Shown here: positions 17,171 to 26,658 of the stretch, in pieces
Position numbering within the stretch: position 1 is the first letter of the stretch
Layout: every line of letters starts with the position of its first letter
NCBI RefSeq assembly: GCF_012769535.1
Contig: NZ_CP046565.1
Span: 558,001 to 622,000 of the forward strand
From: Methylococcus geothermalis
GTDB lineage: Bacteria > Pseudomonadota > Gammaproteobacteria > Methylococcales > Methylococcaceae
Direction: 5' to 3'
Length of the DNA stretch: 64,000 bases
Position numbers and translations under genes: made by a program
Notes under the pieces: generated by a model
The model's input: only the letters and a program-made list of their open reading frames with translations
The model's database searches: none
Told to the model about the DNA's origin: nothing

Positions 17171-17515
17171 ATGCTGATCACTTTCGAAAGCAAAGTCGGC
17201 CGCGTGACCCTGTTCGGCGACGTCGCGCTGCGGCTGCTCAAGATGATGGGGAATTCTGGCACGGTGCCGGGAGCCCTGTTGGCCCGGGATATTCCCGAGG
17301 CCCTCGACAGGCTCGAAGCCGCCCTGGCGGAAGCGGAAGCGGCCAGACCTCCTGCCCAAGCTTCGACGTCGCCCGAAGACGACGATGAGGAGAAAGAGGA
17401 CAGGCTTTCCCTGCGCGTCCGGGCCTTCCCGCTGATCGGTCTGTTCAAGGACGCACTGAAGCACGACTGCGACGTGCTGTGGGAGCAGGAAGGGGAGGCT
17501 CCGCTCAAGTTCTGA
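17171..17515 (+). CDS. DUF1840 family protein
   Basis: A 114-residue protein with the DUF1840 layout: start MLITFESKVGRVTLFGDVA, a conserved helical segment RLLKMMGNSGTVPGALLA, an acidic low-complexity middle (EDDDEEKED, about residues 75-82) and a C-terminal helix RVRAFPLIGLFKDALKHDCDVLWE. The function of the family is unknown. It sits 11 bases after the GST gene on the same strand and probably shares its transcript. Confidence 0.8.
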   Translation: MLITFESKVGRVTLFGDVALRLLKMMGNSGTVPGALLARDIPEALDRLEAALAEAEAARPPAQASTSPEDDDEEKEDRLSLRVRAFPLIGLFKDALKHDCDVLWEQEGEAPLKF

Positions 17516-17522
17516 CGCGGCG

Positions 17523-18245
17523 TCAGTTGCCGCCCGCCTGGCGCAGCCGTTCGATCTGTTGCCTGACCATGTCACAGGTGGCCCGGAGTTTCAGCGAGTC
17601 GACCGTCTCCTGCAGGGCTTTCTCGAAATGGCTCCTCACGAGATCGCCCACCTTCACCTGCAGGCCGCCCACGAGCTCGATTTCCGGCTCTTCCCGCCAT
17701 TCGATGCCGGTCGACACCGCATTGATCGTGCAGCCGTCGGCGGGATCGATGCCCACATCGGCCCAGGCATCGACCGCTCCGGTGAATTTCCGGCTGTCGA
17801 CCTTCAGGCTCTCGAAGTCCTCGCTGGCGGCCGCCGCTTCGCCGGTGAACCGGATGGGGAGGGAGACATGGAAGAGGTTGCCGTTGCGGGTGACGGACGG
17901 CTGGCCTTCCGTCACGACGTCGACGTTCCATTCGGTATCGGCGCAAGTCTCGAGGCCGAATACCTTCTTACAAACCTTTTTTTGTCCGCTTGCGTGAATT
18001 TTCGCGGCTTTTTTCAGCAGATCCACCGGCGGCTGGGGTTCGGCCGAGGGTTCGGGCGCCGCTTGCTCCGCCGGGGCGGCAAGCGGTATGGGAACGGGCG
18101 CCGGGCTGGCGGCCGGCGTCGTTATCGGCGTCCGCGCTCGGGCGAGCTTCGCCTCGTTCGCCAGCCGTTGGCGAACGCCCATGTGCCACGAAAAAGCGAA
18201 TACGGCGGCCAGAACGGTCAGCGCCGCCAGGATTTTTTTGATCAT
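17523..18245 (-). CDS. Membrane-anchored periplasmic protein, unknown function
   Basis: A 240-residue protein. One hydrophobic segment (about residues 3-22) is followed by a Pro/Ala-rich linker (40-75) and a folded domain of about 160 residues with three cysteines (about positions 93, 101 and 156) and a fourth near the C-terminus. The repeated hydrophobic/charged strand pattern and a C-terminal helix recall lipid- or ligand-binding sheet domains such as DUF4403, but this is a weak impression. It is convergent with the DUF1840 gene and lies upstream of no obvious partner. Confidence 0.6.
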   Translation of the reverse strand: MIKKILAALTVLAAVFAFSWHMGVRQRLANEAKLARARTPITTPAASPAPVPIPLAAPAEQAAPEPSAEPQPPVDLLKKAAKIHASGQKKVCKKVFGLETCADTEWNVDVVTEGQPSVTRNGNLFHVSLPIRFTGEAAAASEDFESLKVDSRKFTGAVDAWADVGIDPADGCTINAVSTGIEWREEPEIELVGGLQVKVGDLVRSHFEKALQETVDSLKLRATCDMVRQQIERLRQAGGN

Positions 18246-18298
18246 CTAAGGGGTGGACCCAAGGCAAAACGGGGTGGTTTCTCGTCACGGGCGACATT

Positions 18299-21200
18299 CT
18301 ACCGGTTTTCGGAAAACCGCCCCCAGCGCAGCAGCATCGCCGGCAACAGCAGCAGGTTGAGGCAGGTGGAGGACAGCAGTCCGCCGATGATGATGGCGGC
18401 CATCGGCCCCATGATCTCCTGCCCGGGATTGTCGCTGCCGATGGCGATGGGCAGCATCGCCAAGGCCGTCACCAGCGCCGTCATCAGAATCGACGGCAGG
18501 CGTTCCTGCGCGCCCCGGATGGCGGTGTCAAGGTTCCACCTCTGCCCTTCCCGCTCCACCAGATGGCGGTAATGCGAAAGCAGCATGATGGTGTTGCGGA
18601 TGGTGATGCCGAACAGGGTCACGAAGCCGACCAGGGCGCCCACCGTGAGGCTGGCGCCGGAAAATCCTGCCGCCAGCACCCCGCCGGCCAGCGAGAACGG
18701 CAGGTTGGCGAGGGCGATGACGGTGTGGCGAAGGCTGCCGATGGCGAGGTAAGCCAGCACCAGCACGCCGCCGCCCGCCAGGAACGCACGGGCGATCAGT
18801 TCGCGGCGGGCGATGCCCTGTTCCACTGCGGCACCGGCGATTTCGGCGTAGACCTCGGCGGGGCGTCCGAGCGCCGCGTCCATCCGCGTCCGCGCTTCTT
18901 CCAGGAACGAGGCCAAATCGCGTCCCTCGACGTTGGCCGTCACGGTCTGGATGCGACGCCCTCCGCGGTGCAGGATGTTGTAACGCTCCTCGGTCTCGGA
19001 CACCTCGGCCACTTCGCCCAGCGGCACCAGGGTGCCGTCCTGGCCTTTGAGCGGCAGCTCGCGCAGGGTGTCGAGCGATGGCCGCAAGTCCGGGCGGAGG
19101 ATGACGGCGGCATCGAAGATGCGCTGGCCGAGCGCGAAGCGCCCGACGATGCGCCCGCCGAAAGCGGTGTCGACGGCATCCATGACGTCTCCCGGACGCA
19201 GCCCCCAGATCTGGAGCTGATCGGGGCGAAGCCGGATGTCCGCCTGCGGCGAACCCGGCGGCGAGCGCAACTGCACGTCCGCGGCTCCCGCCACCTTTGC
19301 GATTTCGACGGCCAGTTCGCGCGCCTTCCGGTCCAGCAAGTCCAGGTCTTCTCCGTACAGGTTGATCGCGACCGGCGAGGTATAGCCCGAAATGGTCTCG
19401 TTGACCCGCTCGGTCAGGAAGGTGTTCACCTCGGCCCGTATCCCCGGAAAGCGTTCCAGCATTCCGCGCAGCCGGTCCAGCACAACCTGCTGTTCTTTGC
19501 CGGCCATGGGGCGCAAGCGGACCTCGTATTCGCTGTAGTGGCTGCCGTAGGTATCGGCGCCGCGCTCGGCCCGGCCCGCCCATTGCGAGGCCGATTCGAC
19601 GCCGGGGATCTGCAGGATGTCGCGCACGATCAGGCCGCCGGCGCGCAGGGATTCCTGCAGCGAAGTGCCGGGCAGGCTGGCGGTATGCACGATGTAGTGC
19701 CCTTCGCGCAGATGCGGCAGGAAATCCCCCCCCAGACCGGGCGCCATGGCTACCGCCAGCGCGCAAACCATGAGACTCGCAGCCGCGATCCGTCCGGGCC
19801 TGGCGGCGATCCGGTTCAGCCAGCGCCCGTAGACGGCTTGCAGGCGGCGGACCAGCGGCGGGGTGCCCGCGACCGCCTTCGCATGTGCGAGCAGGGCGAT
19901 GCACAGCGCCGGCGTGACCGTAAGCGCGGTCGCCAGCGACATCAGGATGGCGACGATGTAGGCATAGCCCAGGGGCGCGAACAATCGGCCGGCGACGCCG
20001 CCCAGGCCGAGCAGGGGCACGAACACCAGGGCCACGATGAAGCTGGCGTAGACCACCGAGCCGCGGACTTCCATGGAGGCTTCGTAAACGATTTCGAGCG
20101 TCGGGCGGGGAGGCGCGGCGGCGCGGTTTTCCCGCAGCCGGCGGAAGATGTTCTCGGTGTCGATGATGGCGTCGTCGACGACTTCACCCAGGGCGATGGC
20201 CAGTCCTCCCAGCACCATGATGTTCAGGCTGACGCCGAAGGCTTGGAGCACCACGAAGGCGCCCAGCAGCGAGAGCGGGATCGCCACGGCGGAGATCAGA
20301 GCGGTGCGGAGGTTGTACAGGAAGGCGTAGAGCACCGCCATCACCAGCAGCCCGCCCGCCAGCAGGTGGCCGGCGAGGTTGTCCAGCGCCCGCTCGATAT
20401 AGTCGGCGGGGCGGAACAGATGGGGATGCAGCGTCACGCCTTGTTCGGCGAGCAGGGGGGCGAGTTCCAGCAGTCCGCGCTCGATGCCGCGTGATACCTC
20501 GAGGGTGTTGGCGCCGTACTGGCCGATGACCATCATGACGATCCCGGGGGCGCCGTTGACCGCGGCCGCGCCGATCGGCGGCTTGGGGCCGAAGGCGACC
20601 GTCCCGACGTCCCGCAGCTTGAGCGCCGCGCTGGCCGAACGGTTGAGGATGACGTTGCCGAGGCTTTCCGGACTGAACGGCAGGCCGGTCACCTGCAGGG
20701 CCAGCCGCTGGTTCTCGTTTTCGACGAAGCCGGCGCCCTGGGTCCGGAACGACTGGCGCACCGCCAGGCTTACGGCGTTGAGGTCCAGGCCGAAGCGCTT
20801 GAGCCGCGCGGGGTCGACTTCGACCTGCAACTGCTGCACTGCGCCGCCGAAGACGTTGACGTCGGCGACGCCCGGGACGGCGAGGATGCGCGGCGTCACC
20901 ACCCAGTCCGCCAGCGTTCGCAGTTCCATCGGGCTGACCGTCTCAGAGGTCAGGCCGAGCGTGAGCACCGTGGCCGAAGAGGAGGACAGCGGCACCAGCA
21001 CGGGGGCGCCCGAGCCCTCCGGAAGCTGCCCCGCCAACAGGGCCAGCCTCTCGCTCACCAGCTGCCGGTCGCGGTAGATGTCGGTGTCGTCCTCGAACAC
21101 CGCTGTCACCACCGACAAGCCCTGGATCGACTCCGAACGCAGGGTATCGAGCCCGACGATGCCGGCCAGCTTGCGCTCGATCGGCAGCGTCACCAGGGTT

Positions 21201-21385
21201 TCGACCTGGCGGGTGGTGAGGCCCTGGGCCTCGGTTTGGACCACCACCCGCTTGGCCGAGAATTCGGGGAAGATGTCCAGGTTCGCCGTCGCCGCGCGAT
21301 ACAGGCCGTAGGCCGCCAGCAGCGCCGCGAGCGCGATGACGACGCCGGCGCGGCGGACCGCGAAGCGGACCAGCGGCCCCAGCAT
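18299..21385 (-). CDS. HME-type RND efflux pump inner-membrane subunit (CusA/CzcA-like)
   Basis: A 1028-residue RND transporter with a first membrane helix, a large periplasmic loop, six helices, a second large loop and six more helices. The start FAVRRAGVVIALAALLAAYG and FPEFSAKRVVVQTEAQGL match the heavy-metal efflux branch. The proton-relay helix reads GEVVDDAIIDTEN with the acidic residues kept; classical CzcA has a slightly different consensus here, so this is a divergent sub-branch. Its ATG shares one base with the adaptor stop codon, so translation is coupled. No outer-membrane factor gene is near. Confidence 0.88.
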   Translation of the reverse strand: MLGPLVRFAVRRAGVVIALAALLAAYGLYRAATANLDIFPEFSAKRVVVQTEAQGLTTRQVETLVTLPIERKLAGIVGLDTLRSESIQGLSVVTAVFEDDTDIYRDRQLVSERLALLAGQLPEGSGAPVLVPLSSSSATVLTLGLTSETVSPMELRTLADWVVTPRILAVPGVADVNVFGGAVQQLQVEVDPARLKRFGLDLNAVSLAVRQSFRTQGAGFVENENQRLALQVTGLPFSPESLGNVILNRSASAALKLRDVGTVAFGPKPPIGAAAVNGAPGIVMMVIGQYGANTLEVSRGIERGLLELAPLLAEQGVTLHPHLFRPADYIERALDNLAGHLLAGGLLVMAVLYAFLYNLRTALISAVAIPLSLLGAFVVLQAFGVSLNIMVLGGLAIALGEVVDDAIIDTENIFRRLRENRAAAPPRPTLEIVYEASMEVRGSVVYASFIVALVFVPLLGLGGVAGRLFAPLGYAYIVAILMSLATALTVTPALCIALLAHAKAVAGTPPLVRRLQAVYGRWLNRIAARPGRIAAASLMVCALAVAMAPGLGGDFLPHLREGHYIVHTASLPGTSLQESLRAGGLIVRDILQIPGVESASQWAGRAERGADTYGSHYSEYEVRLRPMAGKEQQVVLDRLRGMLERFPGIRAEVNTFLTERVNETISGYTSPVAINLYGEDLDLLDRKARELAVEIAKVAGAADVQLRSPPGSPQADIRLRPDQLQIWGLRPGDVMDAVDTAFGGRIVGRFALGQRIFDAAVILRPDLRPSLDTLRELPLKGQDGTLVPLGEVAEVSETEERYNILHRGGRRIQTVTANVEGRDLASFLEEARTRMDAALGRPAEVYAEIAGAAVEQGIARRELIARAFLAGGGVLVLAYLAIGSLRHTVIALANLPFSLAGGVLAAGFSGASLTVGALVGFVTLFGITIRNTIMLLSHYRHLVEREGQRWNLDTAIRGAQERLPSILMTALVTALAMLPIAIGSDNPGQEIMGPMAAIIIGGLLSSTCLNLLLLPAMLLRWGRFSENR

Positions 21386-22413
21386 CAGTCGTCCTCGTCG
21401 GGGATCGCGTGGCGCTGTTCCTCCGACAGCAGCAGTTGCGCACCCTGAATCACCAGCGACTCACCCGGCGCGATGCCGGCGTCCACGAACCAAGCGTCGC
21501 CGTAGTCCCGATGGCTGTCCACCGGCCGCCGGACGAAATAGTCTTCGCCGGTCTGCAGGTAGACCCAGCTCCGGCCCTCATGCCAGATCTGCGCTGAACG
21601 GGGGATGATCACGCCGCTCAGCGTCGCGGCCGACATCGGAATCCAGGCCTCGATGCGCATGCCGGTGCGCAGCTTGCGGGCGTCGGTGTGGAAGAACCAG
21701 GTTTCCCCCTGCACGATGTCGTCGGTTCTCGGCGCCGCCGAGATCAGCTCGGCAGGTTGCGCCGCCTGCCGGTCGCCCTCGCGCGCCACCATGATGCGGG
21801 AAGCATCCGCCGGCAGAGCCTGATCGTGGTGCAGGGTGACGAGAATCAGCACGCGGCGCCGTTGCAGCAGGTCTTCGAACAAGCGGGAGTCCCCGGCGAC
21901 GGCCGCCTTGAACAACTCGGCCCCCCACAGTTGCAAACCCTCCTCCTGCAATTCCCGGACACGGTGGCGGGCGGTCACGGCCCGTGCCTCGTCGGCAGCG
22001 AGCTGGGACTCGGCATGGATCAGTTCGCGGGTGGCGACGATGGCCTCGCTGTGCAGGCTGGCGAGCCGGTCGCGGTTCTTGCGGGCGAGTTGAAGGGCGG
22101 CGTCCGTGATCTTGGCTTCGGCCTGGGCAGCGCGGTAGCGCGAGCGCAGATCGAGCAGCGGCTGGATGTCCACGATCCGGCCCAGCGAACGCGTCTCGGG
22201 CCGGTATTCGACGGCCTCCAGCCGGCGGGTCTCGATGCCGGCGAGCCGCTGCCGCGCCGGATCGAGCACGACGCTGGATGCCGGCGCCGTCCGCTGGGCC
22301 GGGTTTCCCGCCGCCGCCTCGGGTTTCTCACCCGCGCGCGCCATGCCGGCGAGCAGACAACAGAGCAGGACGGCCGCGCGCATTGGACGGGGCGCCAGGC
22401 GGAAATACAGCAT
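21385..22413 (-). CDS. RND efflux periplasmic adaptor protein (HlyD/CusB-like)
   Basis: A membrane-fusion protein of about 342 residues. A signal-like segment (RAAVLLCCLLAGMARAG) is followed by a hairpin coiled coil (about residues 95-175 rich in Arg, Glu, Ala), a barrel region and a C-terminal membrane-proximal domain ending in an acidic tail. It is translationally coupled to the RND pump gene, so it should bridge that pump to an outer-membrane channel. Start is uncertain: 22413 or an in-frame ATG at 22383, which places the signal peptide right at the N-terminus; a still longer frame to 22488 is unlikely. Confidence 0.82.
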   Translation of the reverse strand: MLYFRLAPRPMRAAVLLCCLLAGMARAGEKPEAAAGNPAQRTAPASSVVLDPARQRLAGIETRRLEAVEYRPETRSLGRIVDIQPLLDLRSRYRAAQAEAKITDAALQLARKNRDRLASLHSEAIVATRELIHAESQLAADEARAVTARHRVRELQEEGLQLWGAELFKAAVAGDSRLFEDLLQRRRVLILVTLHHDQALPADASRIMVAREGDRQAAQPAELISAAPRTDDIVQGETWFFHTDARKLRTGMRIEAWIPMSAATLSGVIIPRSAQIWHEGRSWVYLQTGEDYFVRRPVDSHRDYGDAWFVDAGIAPGESLVIQGAQLLLSEEQRHAIPDEDD

Positions 22414-22565
22414 CGGGTAAGCCGGGTGTTTTCGCGAGAGGGCTGAATTCCGATCAAGCGGCAGAGGATCGAGTAAACTGGCTGCCACTCACTGCGACAT
22501 CGAAAATCTGTCTGCATTCGGGGAAAAAGACTATCATGGCGGCTTCAATCTCAGCAGGTACTCCC

Positions 22566-23048
22566 ATGCACATCTCCCCTCACAAGGTCGTTCTCATCCA
22601 CTATACCCTAACCAACGACGAGGGAGACGTCCTCGACAGCTCCAGCGCGGACGAGCCGCTGGCCTACATCCACGGGCTGGGCAACATCATTCCCGGCCTC
22701 GAAGAAGCGCTGACCGGCCGGACCGTCGGTGACAGCTTCAAGGTCACCGTTCCCCCCGAAGAGGCCTATGGCCTGCATGACGAAAACCTGGTCCAGGCGG
22801 TGCCGCGCGACGCATTCGAGGGCGTCGACGAAATCCTGCCCGGCATGCAGTTCCATGCCGAATCCAATGAAGGCATGCAGATCGTGACCGTGCTGGAAGT
22901 GCTGGAAGAGGAGGTGGTGCTGGACGGAAACCATCCCATGGCCGGCATGACCCTGCATTTCGACGTCGAAGTCGCCGGCATCCGCGACGCCACCTCGGAA
23001 GAGCTCGAACACGGCCACGTCCACGGCCCCGGCGGTCACCACCACTGA
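22566..23048 (+). CDS. slyD: FKBP-type peptidyl-prolyl isomerase, SlyD-like
   Basis: A 160-residue SlyD-type isomerase and chaperone. The FKBP half has IHYTLTNDEGDVLDSS, the flap HGLGNIIPGLEEALTG and VPPEEAYG; the inserted IF domain spans about 70-120. The C-terminus is short and histidine-rich (EHGHVHGPGGHHH), a possible nickel or other metal site as in SlyD. The ATG at 22566 fits family length; an in-frame ATG at 22536 would add ten residues. SlyD proteins help insert nickel into [NiFe] hydrogenases, and a hydrogenase large subunit lies elsewhere in this window, but a link is only inference. Confidence 0.9.
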   Translation: MHISPHKVVLIHYTLTNDEGDVLDSSSADEPLAYIHGLGNIIPGLEEALTGRTVGDSFKVTVPPEEAYGLHDENLVQAVPRDAFEGVDEILPGMQFHAESNEGMQIVTVLEVLEEEVVLDGNHPMAGMTLHFDVEVAGIRDATSEELEHGHVHGPGGHHH

Positions 23049-23061
23049 GGTCGCAAGGCTC

Positions 23062-23086
23062 GCGGCCCCGCCGGGGGCGGGGTCGC
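23062..23086 (+). terminator. Hairpin after slyD
   Basis: GCGGCCCCGCC (23062-23072) pairs with GGCGGGGTCGC (23076-23086) over a GGG loop, 11 pairs with one G-U. It lies between the convergent slyD and rimO stop codons, with a short T-rich stretch (GGTTTTGG) a few bases later, so it can serve as a terminator for slyD and perhaps for rimO in the other direction. Confidence 0.55.
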
Positions 23087-23103
23087 GCTCAAGGTTTTGG
23101 TCC

Positions 23104-24411
23104 TTACAAGCGGGCCCATAAATCATGCTCGTCCGCGTCCTCGAAAGTCGCATCCACGAACTCGCCGACCTTGAGGTGAGTGGCGCCGTCGATGAACACC
23201 TGGCCGTCAATGTCCGGGGCGTCGGCCCGGCTGCGGGCGACCGCGCCTTCTTCCACCACCTCGTCGACCAGCACCGTTTCGGTCCGCCCGACTCTCGCCT
23301 GTAACCGTGCCGCGCTGATGCGCTCCTGCACTTCCATGAAGCGGGCATGGCGCTCGGCCTTGACCTCCTCCGGCACCGGATCGGGCAGGGCATTGGCCGC
23401 CGCGCCCTTCACCGGCGAATATTCGAAACAGCCGACCCGGTCGAGCCGAGCTTCCTCCAGGAAATCGAGCAGTTCGCGGAATTCGTCCTCGGTTTCGCCG
23501 GGAAAGCCGACGATGAAGGTGCTGCGTAGCGTGAGTTCCGGGCAGATCTCGCGCCAGCGGCGGATGGCGGCGAGGGTGTTTGCCGCCGCCGCCGGACGTT
23601 TCATCGCCTTCAGGACCCGTGCATTGGCATGCTGAAACGGGATGTCCAGGTAGGGCAGAAGGCGTCCTTCCGCCATCAGCGGGATCGCTTCGTCCACGTG
23701 CGGGTAGGGATAGACGTAATGCAGCCGGACCCACACGCCCAAATCGCCCAGCGCCCGCGCCAGTTCCTGGAAGCGCGAGCGTAGCGGCCGCCCGCCCCAG
23801 AAGCCGGTACGGTAGCCCAGGTCGACGCCGTAGGCGCTGGTGTCCTGCGATACCACCAGGATTTCCTTCACGCCCGCCGCCACCAGACGCTCGGCTTCGG
23901 TCATGACCTCGCCGATCGGCCGGCTGACCAGGTCGCCGCGCAGGGACGGGATGATGCAGAAGCTGCAGCGGTGATTGCAGCCCTCCGAAATCTTGAGATA
24001 GGCGTAATGGCGCGGCGTCAGCCGGACGCCTTGTGGCGGCACCAGGTCCATGAAGGGATCGTGCAGCGGCGGAAGGTGCTGGTGCACCGCGCTCATGACT
24101 TCCTCATAAGCATGGGCGCCGGTCACCTTCAAGACCGAAGGATGGCGCGCCTGGATCTCTTCCGGCCGTTCGCCCAGGCAGCCGGTGACGATCACCTTGC
24201 CGTTCTCCGCCAGCGCCTCGCCGATCGCCTCCAGCGATTCCTCGACCGCTGCGTCGATGAAGCCGCAGGTGTTCACCACCACCAGGTCGGCGTCCTGGTA
24301 GGACGGTACGATGCCATAGCCCTCGGCGCGCAGTTGGGTGAGGATGCGCTCGCTGTCCACGAGCGCTTTGGGACAGCCGAGGCTGACGAAGCCGATTTGC
24401 GGTGTTTTCAT
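23104..24411 (-). CDS. rimO: Ribosomal protein S12 methylthiotransferase
   Basis: A 435-residue radical SAM methylthiotransferase that modifies Asp88 of ribosomal protein S12. The N-terminal UPF0004 domain carries C13, C49 and C78; the radical SAM cluster site CNHRCSFC has C145, C149 and C152; the C-terminus is a TRAM domain. The start [15 protein letters not shown] is diagnostic of RimO rather than MiaB. It is monocistronic by appearance and divergent from the methyltransferase gene. Confidence 0.95.
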   Translation of the reverse strand: MKTPQIGFVSLGCPKALVDSERILTQLRAEGYGIVPSYQDADLVVVNTCGFIDAAVEESLEAIGEALAENGKVIVTGCLGERPEEIQARHPSVLKVTGAHAYEEVMSAVHQHLPPLHDPFMDLVPPQGVRLTPRHYAYLKISEGCNHRCSFCIIPSLRGDLVSRPIGEVMTEAERLVAAGVKEILVVSQDTSAYGVDLGYRTGFWGGRPLRSRFQELARALGDLGVWVRLHYVYPYPHVDEAIPLMAEGRLLPYLDIPFQHANARVLKAMKRPAAAANTLAAIRRWREICPELTLRSTFIVGFPGETEDEFRELLDFLEEARLDRVGCFEYSPVKGAAANALPDPVPEEVKAERHARFMEVQERISAARLQARVGRTETVLVDEVVEEGAVARSRADAPDIDGQVFIDGATHLKVGEFVDATFEDADEHDLWARL

Positions 24412-24585
24412 GTCGGGACGGAATCTGCGGCCCGGAGTGGCCGATGAGAGGGGATCGATGACCCGCTTATTTTACCGGTTACCGTCCCCGGAACTCCACG
24501 CCTCATGCCCCCGTGTCCGAAGTTCGGGGTAAACTTCGCAGTTTTCGAATGCGTCGAAGGCGAAGCGAGCACCCCGGAACAGCCC

Positions 24586-25503
24586 ATGTATTACCTGGAA
24601 CCCAACAAAGACTACCGCAACGATTCCCTGCGCAAGGGGGTGGAGTTTTCCGAGGCGGAAATCCGCGTCGACACCGCCAAGCATTACGACGACTGCTACT
24701 GGGACTATCGCACCGCCTGGTTCGACAACGAAAACCTGGCGCTGCATTACGGCTACTGGGAAGAGGGCATCAAGACCCACAGCCAGGCCCTGCTCAACAA
24801 GAACCGCATCATGGCCGCGATCGCCGGGATCGGGGCGGGCGACCACGTGCTGGACGCCGGCTGCGGTATCGGCGGCAGCTCCATCTGGCTGGCCAAGCAC
24901 ATCGGCTGCGAAGCCACGGGCGTCACCGTCAGCGAGCGGCAGGTCGAGCACGCCAAACGCAATGCCCGCCGTCATGGGGTGTCCGAGAAGACGCACTTCC
25001 AGGCCGCGGATTTCTGCAAAACGCCGTTTCCGGATGCTTCCTTCGACGTGGTCTGGGCGGTGGAAAGCAGCTGCTACGCCACCGATAAGCGCGATTTCTT
25101 CCGCGAGGCCTACCGGGTGCTGAAGCCGGGCGGTACCTTGATCGCCTGCGACGGCTATGCCACCAGACGTGAGTTCGACGAGGCCGAATGGCAGGCGGTG
25201 ATGGATTGCCTGAACGGCTGGGCGGTGCCCAACCTGTCCACCGTGGAGGAGTTCCAGGCCGGCATGGAAGAATGCGGTTTCCGCGAGGTCCACCTCACCG
25301 AGGCCACCAAGGAAACCCTGCCCTCGTCCCGCCGCATGTACCTCACCGCCCTCTGGACCGCGCCCATGCAATGGGCCATGCATTGGCTGGGGCTGCGCAA
25401 GAAAGCTCAGACCGCCAATTACAAGGTGGCTCTGGCGCAGTGGAAAGTGTTCAACGAAGGCATGGTGCGCTACTGCATTTTCCGGGCGAAAAAACCGGTG
25501 TAA
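24586..25503 (+). CDS. SAM-dependent methyltransferase (class I, small-molecule type)
   Basis: A 305-residue class I methyltransferase. The SAM motif VLDAGCGIGGSSIWLA (about residues 87-102), the acidic second-strand motif region GVTVSERQVEHAKRNA and VVWAVESSCYATD match the family containing tocopherol, sterol and rifamycin methyltransferases. A longer frame from 24505 adds 27 residues of unconvincing sequence, so the ATG at 24586 is preferred. The substrate is unknown; a lipid or isoprenoid acceptor is plausible in a hopanoid-making organism but is inference only. Confidence 0.82.
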   Translation: MYYLEPNKDYRNDSLRKGVEFSEAEIRVDTAKHYDDCYWDYRTAWFDNENLALHYGYWEEGIKTHSQALLNKNRIMAAIAGIGAGDHVLDAGCGIGGSSIWLAKHIGCEATGVTVSERQVEHAKRNARRHGVSEKTHFQAADFCKTPFPDASFDVVWAVESSCYATDKRDFFREAYRVLKPGGTLIACDGYATRREFDEAEWQAVMDCLNGWAVPNLSTVEEFQAGMEECGFREVHLTEATKETLPSSRRMYLTALWTAPMQWAMHWLGLRKKAQTANYKVALAQWKVFNEGMVRYCIFRAKKPV

Positions 25504-25571
25504 GCTGGCACGCGTGGCTCGGGGATGCGAGTTCCGGGCAGGACACAATTTTTGCGCCGGGAGTGAAAACG

Positions 25572-26618
25572 ATGAACCTCGTCCGTCCGCCCTCCGTCTC
25601 GATCGCCTTGCGGAATGCATCGCTTGCGAGCCTTCTGCTGCTGGCCACCTCCGCGGTCCGTGCCGGCCTGACTGCCGAGGACCTCATCGGCCGGGTGGGC
25701 ATTGCGCCGGCTGACGTGGCGCGGCTGCAGAACGGAGAAATCGTCTCCTATTCGGTCTCCGAAACGGGCAGCAAGTCGCTGGCGACCGGCATCGCCATGT
25801 ATCTCAAGACGGCGCCCGCCCGGATCGTCGAGGTCATCAAGCGCCGTGAATTGATCGCCCGCGACCCCGATGTGACGGCTCAAGGAGTCGTGCCTACCGG
25901 CGCCGGCGCCGAGGCCTTCGTCCAATTCGCCTATACGCAGGCCCAGGCGGACGAAGCACGCGACCTGCTGAACGTCCGGCCGGGCTTGGACTTCAATTTG
26001 TCGACCGAGGAAATCGCCGGCTTCGCCGCGCTGAAGGCGAGCTTGAATACGGATGACGACAAGGCGGTCGCCGAAGCCGTTTCCAAGCAATACCGCACGG
26101 TGCTCGCCGCCCGTCTGCAGGCTTACCGGCGCAAAGGGTTGGCCGGTATCGCCGCTTACGACCGGGGCGACGGCGAAAAAGCCGATCCGGCCGCCGAGCT
26201 GACCGACGCCACCCAGGCCAGCAAGCTGCTCGCCGAGCACTTCCCCGAACTGCAAAAGGCCCTGCTGCGGTATCCGGCGGACAGGCCGGCGGACGCCGAC
26301 GACGGTTTCGGCTGGGTCAACCGCACCGTCCAGGGCCGGCCCACCCCGATCCTGGTCCACCGGTTGATCTACGCGCGGAACGACGGCGCCGTGCTGTTGC
26401 AGCGGGCCTTCTACGTCGGCCATTCCTATAACTCCAGCCAGATATTCGCCGGCTCCGTGCCGTACCGGGACGGTGCCTTGGTGCTGTACTCCGTGCGCTC
26501 GTCGACCGATCAGGTCAGCGGCATGGGCGAGGCCTTGAAGCATTCCATCGGACGCAAGCAGATGGAGAAGGAAATGATCAAGAAGTTTCAGGCGCTCAAG
26601 GCCAGCGTCAACGGCTGA
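25572..26618 (+). CDS. Secreted protein of unknown function
   Basis: A 348-residue protein with a clear signal peptide (LASLLLLATSAVRA, cleavage near residue 31). I do not recognise the family. The mature part is mixed alpha/beta with few cysteines, a segment LSTEEIAGFAALKA near 140-153 and a C-terminal region rich in Arg and aromatic residues (VHRLIYARNDGAVLLQRAFYVGHSYNSSQ), ending in a basic helix. It lies 68 bases after the methyltransferase and 40 bases before the membrane-anchored L7/L12-like gene, possibly as one transcript. Confidence 0.7.
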   Translation: MNLVRPPSVSIALRNASLASLLLLATSAVRAGLTAEDLIGRVGIAPADVARLQNGEIVSYSVSETGSKSLATGIAMYLKTAPARIVEVIKRRELIARDPDVTAQGVVPTGAGAEAFVQFAYTQAQADEARDLLNVRPGLDFNLSTEEIAGFAALKASLNTDDDKAVAEAVSKQYRTVLAARLQAYRRKGLAGIAAYDRGDGEKADPAAELTDATQASKLLAEHFPELQKALLRYPADRPADADDGFGWVNRTVQGRPTPILVHRLIYARNDGAVLLQRAFYVGHSYNSSQIFAGSVPYRDGALVLYSVRSSTDQVSGMGEALKHSIGRKQMEKEMIKKFQALKASVNG

Positions 26619-26658
26619 ACCCAAGAATCCCCTCGAACTTCAACAGGATGAGAAGCCC

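Noticed and set aside
18563-20494. Plus-strand frame of over 600 codons opposite the RND pump
   Set aside because: Composition is rich in His, Gln, Arg and Gly as expected for the reverse complement of a membrane protein gene; no start context or motif.
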